Assembly: GCA_905236605.1 (NCBI GenBank)
Contig: CAJORD010000264.1
Location: 1 to 7,904 of the forward strand
Direction: 5' to 3'
Length of the DNA stretch: 7,904 bases
Source: an uncultured Synergistales bacterium
GTDB lineage: Bacteria; Synergistota; Synergistia; Synergistales; Aminobacteriaceae
The position numbers and the translations under genes are program-made. The first letter of the stretch is position 1. Every line of letters begins with the position of its first letter. This document shows, piece after piece, positions 6,153-7,904 of the stretch. The notes under the pieces were generated by a model that worked only from the letters and a program-made list of their open reading frames with translations, made no database searches and had not been told where the DNA came from.

Positions 6153-7238
6153 ATGCAGGCAGAATTTATGAAACGAGCTTTGAATTTAGCTCTTAATGGA
6201 CGCGGCGGGACTTCTCCAAATCCTATGGTCGGGTGCGTCATCGTCAAGGACGATAAAATCATTGGCGAAGGCTGGCATCGTTGGTGCGGAAATCCTCACG
6301 CCGAAATCGAAGCACTTAATGACGCTTACTCACGTGGCAACGACGTTAAAGGCGCTACGGTTTATGTAACTCTTGAGCCGTGTTCGCATTTTGGAAAAAC
6401 TCCCCCGTGCGCAAATCGTCTTGTTAAAGAAGAAGTTTCAGAAGTCGTTATCGCAATGCGCGACCCTAATCCTAAGGTCAACGGACGCGGAATTGAAATT
6501 TTACGTGAGGCCGGGATAAACGTTATCGAGCTTCAAAATTTTGAAGCACAAGCTAAAGAATTAAATCGCGGATTCGTTTTTGTTCATAAATATCAAAGAC
6601 CGTTTGTAACTCTCAAGGCGGCTTTGAGTCTCGACGGGCGACTGTGTTTAGCGAACGGCTCTAGCAAATGGCTCACAGGAATCGAAGCGCGCACTAAGGC
6701 TCACGAGATCCGCGCAATGAATGATGCTGTTTTAGTTGGTGTCGGAACTGTCTTAGCTGACAATCCCGAACTTACAGTTAGACACGTCGAAGGCATAAAC
6801 CCGAAGCGCGTTGTTCTTGATTCAAATTTACGAACTCCCACGGACGCAAAAATAATTTCAAATGATGGCAAGTGTTTAATTTTTACGACCTGCAACGATA
6901 AAAACAAAATTTCAAAATTACAAGACGCAGGCGCAAACATAATCACGCTCGCAGAACTTAGCGTGAAAAATATTTTAGATTCTCTTGTCGCTCACGGTGT
7001 CTTAAATTTAATGGTTGAAGGCGGAGCGTCGGTCTTGAGTTCGTTCCTGAAGAGCGGCATGGCGGATTACTTGAATTTCTTTTACGCTCCTAAAATTTTG
7101 GGCGACGGGAAAAATTTTAATCTCAACTTGAATTTTAATTCGGTCAGCGAGGCTTTCAGTCTGCGCGATATGAAAACTCAAATTTACGGCAAAGATATTT
7201 TAATAGAAGGGCGGTTGTCATGTTCACCGGACTTATAG
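6153..7238 (+). CDS. ribD: Bifunctional riboflavin biosynthesis protein RibD (deaminase/reductase)
   Basis: This cytoplasmic enzyme carries out the deamination of diaminohydroxyphosphoribosylaminopyrimidine and the NADPH-dependent reduction that follows, the second and third steps from GTP to riboflavin. The N-terminal deaminase domain (about 1-145) carries the zinc and catalytic motif PHAEIEAL (48-55: His49, Glu51) and the cysteine pair in PCSHFGKTPPC (Cys77, Cys86). The C-terminal reductase domain (about 149-355) begins RPFVTLKAALSLDGRL and contains SKWLTG (171-176), DAVLVGVGTVLADNPELTVR (191-210) and LMVEGGASV. At 361 residues it has the normal length of full RibD. The first ATG is preferred over Met6 because MQAEFMKRALNLA aligns with the usual N-terminus, and the repeat-array ribosome binding site is correctly spaced from it. 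Its end overlaps ribE by 19 nt, so the two are co-transcribed. Confidence 0.97.
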   Translation: MQAEFMKRALNLALNGRGGTSPNPMVGCVIVKDDKIIGEGWHRWCGNPHAEIEALNDAYSRGNDVKGATVYVTLEPCSHFGKTPPCANRLVKEEVSEVVIAMRDPNPKVNGRGIEILREAGINVIELQNFEAQAKELNRGFVFVHKYQRPFVTLKAALSLDGRLCLANGSSKWLTGIEARTKAHEIRAMNDAVLVGVGTVLADNPELTVRHVEGINPKRVVLDSNLRTPTDAKIISNDGKCLIFTTCNDKNKISKLQDAGANIITLAELSVKNILDSLVAHGVLNLMVEGGASVLSSFLKSGMADYLNFFYAPKILGDGKNFNLNLNFNSVSEAFSLRDMKTQIYGKDILIEGRLSCSPDL

Positions 7239-7861
7239 AACGAACAGGCACAGTAAAAAAATTTTTTCACAGCGGCGAGTTTTACACTCTCACAATCGAA
7301 GCTAATGACTTTTCAGGCGAACTCGTCAAAGGTCAATCTGTTTCAGTCAGTGGAGCCTGCCTGACGGTTACGCGAAACGATTTACATTCGTTTGATGTAC
7401 AGATGATGCAGGAAACTTTTAAGCGGACGTGGTTCGGGAAATCTTTGCGAGCCGGGACAAAAATTAATCTTGAACGCGCAATGAGATTGACAGATAGATT
7501 AGACGGTCATTTAGTTTTAGGCCATGTTGACGGCGTCGCGAAGTTAATTGACCTCAAAGGCACAGCGACGAAGGAAGCAATTTTTGCCCCCGAAGATAAA
7601 AATTTGTTGCGCGGAATTGTCGAGAAAGGCTCCGTAGCGATTGACGGAATTAGCCTCACGGTTATCAGCGTCAACGAAAAAAATTTTTCTGTCGGACTTA
7701 TCCCCGAAACGCTTTCACAAACGACACTGGGCAACATAAAACCCGGAAATTTTATAAATCTCGAAACGGACATTTTAGGAAAATATGTAGCGCGTCTGAC
7801 GAATTTCAATTCTAATTCAGCGAAGGACAGCGGAAATTATTTAGCGTCGCTGCTCCAATGA
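7220..7861 (+). CDS. ribE: Riboflavin synthase, alpha chain
   Basis: This enzyme makes riboflavin by dismutating two molecules of 6,7-dimethyl-8-ribityllumazine, the last step of the pathway. It is a cytoplasmic trimer in known cases. Two lumazine-binding barrels are visible. The first opens with the invariant start MFTGLIE (1-7) and contains SGACLTV (44-50) and ETFKRT (65-70). The second starts around GHLVLGHVDG (96-105) and contains GSVAIDGISLTV (137-148), IPETLSQTTLG (161-171) and NLETDILGKYVARL. The usual Gly-Gly-His before the second barrel reads Asp-Gly-His. At 213 residues the length is normal. The ATG lies inside the end of ribD, with ribosome binding site AGAAGGG (7205-7211) 8 nt upstream. 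The symbol follows Bacillus-type usage; the E. coli gene is called ribC. Confidence 0.97.
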   Translation: MFTGLIERTGTVKKFFHSGEFYTLTIEANDFSGELVKGQSVSVSGACLTVTRNDLHSFDVQMMQETFKRTWFGKSLRAGTKINLERAMRLTDRLDGHLVLGHVDGVAKLIDLKGTATKEAIFAPEDKNLLRGIVEKGSVAIDGISLTVISVNEKNFSVGLIPETLSQTTLGNIKPGNFINLETDILGKYVARLTNFNSNSAKDSGNYLASLLQ

Positions 7862-7904
7862 AAGATATTAATCTTGCCATTGTCGATGATAATATTTTCG
7901 ACGC
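7858..7904 (+). CDS. Start of a gene resembling a response-regulator receiver domain (partial)
   Basis: ATG at 7858 overlaps the ribE stop codon in the ATGA pattern typical of translational coupling. Sixteen codons are visible before the window ends: MKDINLAIVDDNIFDA. A hydrophobic strand followed by Asp-Asp (residues 10-11) is how two-component receiver domains usually begin, the paired acids binding magnesium near the phosphorylation site. No good ribosome binding site precedes it, consistent with reinitiation after ribE. The sequence does not resemble the start of RibBA or lumazine synthase (RibH), which would be the expected neighbours. With so few residues the family call is tentative. 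Confidence 0.5.
   Translation, partial: MKDINLAIVDDNIFD

Noticed and set aside
7507..7809. 100-codon minus-strand open frame
   Set aside because: It is antisense to ribE, whose frame is fully conserved across this stretch. The antisense frame is a by-product of codon composition.
7858..7904. Reading the last partial gene as lumazine synthase (ribH)
   Set aside because: RibH N-termini carry a motif like IVVSRFNxFI. Here the equivalent stretch is IVDDNIFD, with paired aspartates typical of receiver domains.

Overview
The window looks like ordinary chromosome of a moderately AT-rich bacterium using the standard bacterial code: TAA, TAG and TGA all end genes here, and TGG encodes Trp. A TAXI-type TRAP transporter, a secreted FAD oxidoreductase with an S-layer-homology-like tail and an Ig-like surface-protein fragment together suggest a diderm anaerobe. 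Synergistota fits best; a diderm Firmicute (Negativicutes-like) is the alternative. This placement is inference from gene content, because no marker gene is present.

Layout. Positions 1-6042 are read on the minus strand and 6153-7904 on the plus strand, diverging from a 110-bp intergenic region. In minus-strand order the genes are a secreted FAD-dependent oxidoreductase (6042-3829), an Ig-like-domain gene whose 5' end is missing (3798-2833), a TAXI solute-binding protein (2791-1832), a terminator hairpin (1807-1774) and a fused TRAP permease (1742 to beyond the left edge). On the plus strand come ribD (6153-7238), ribE (7220-7861) and the first 16 codons of a gene resembling a response regulator (from 7858). 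The plus-strand genes overlap one another and form an operon.

How they work together. The TAXI protein and fused permease form one Na+- or H+-coupled uptake system for an unidentified organic anion. The hairpin between them probably lowers permease expression relative to the binding protein. RibD and RibE carry out the two deaminase/reductase steps and the last step of riboflavin synthesis. The oxidoreductase needs FAD and diverges from the riboflavin genes; the promoters proposed for the two sides overlap, so co-regulation is possible but unproven.

Most unusual points. (1) Two 28-bp arrays of a 7-bp TAGGAAT-like repeat point outward in the divergent region, each supplying a ribosome binding site with the same 8-nt spacing. 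(2) The Ig-like gene is decapitated and lies in the same frame as the upstream oxidoreductase, separated by three in-frame stops. (3) An apparent response-regulator gene is coupled to ribE by an ATGA overlap. I see no CRISPR array, RNA gene, insertion sequence or defence system. No intergenic stretch exceeds 300 bases.
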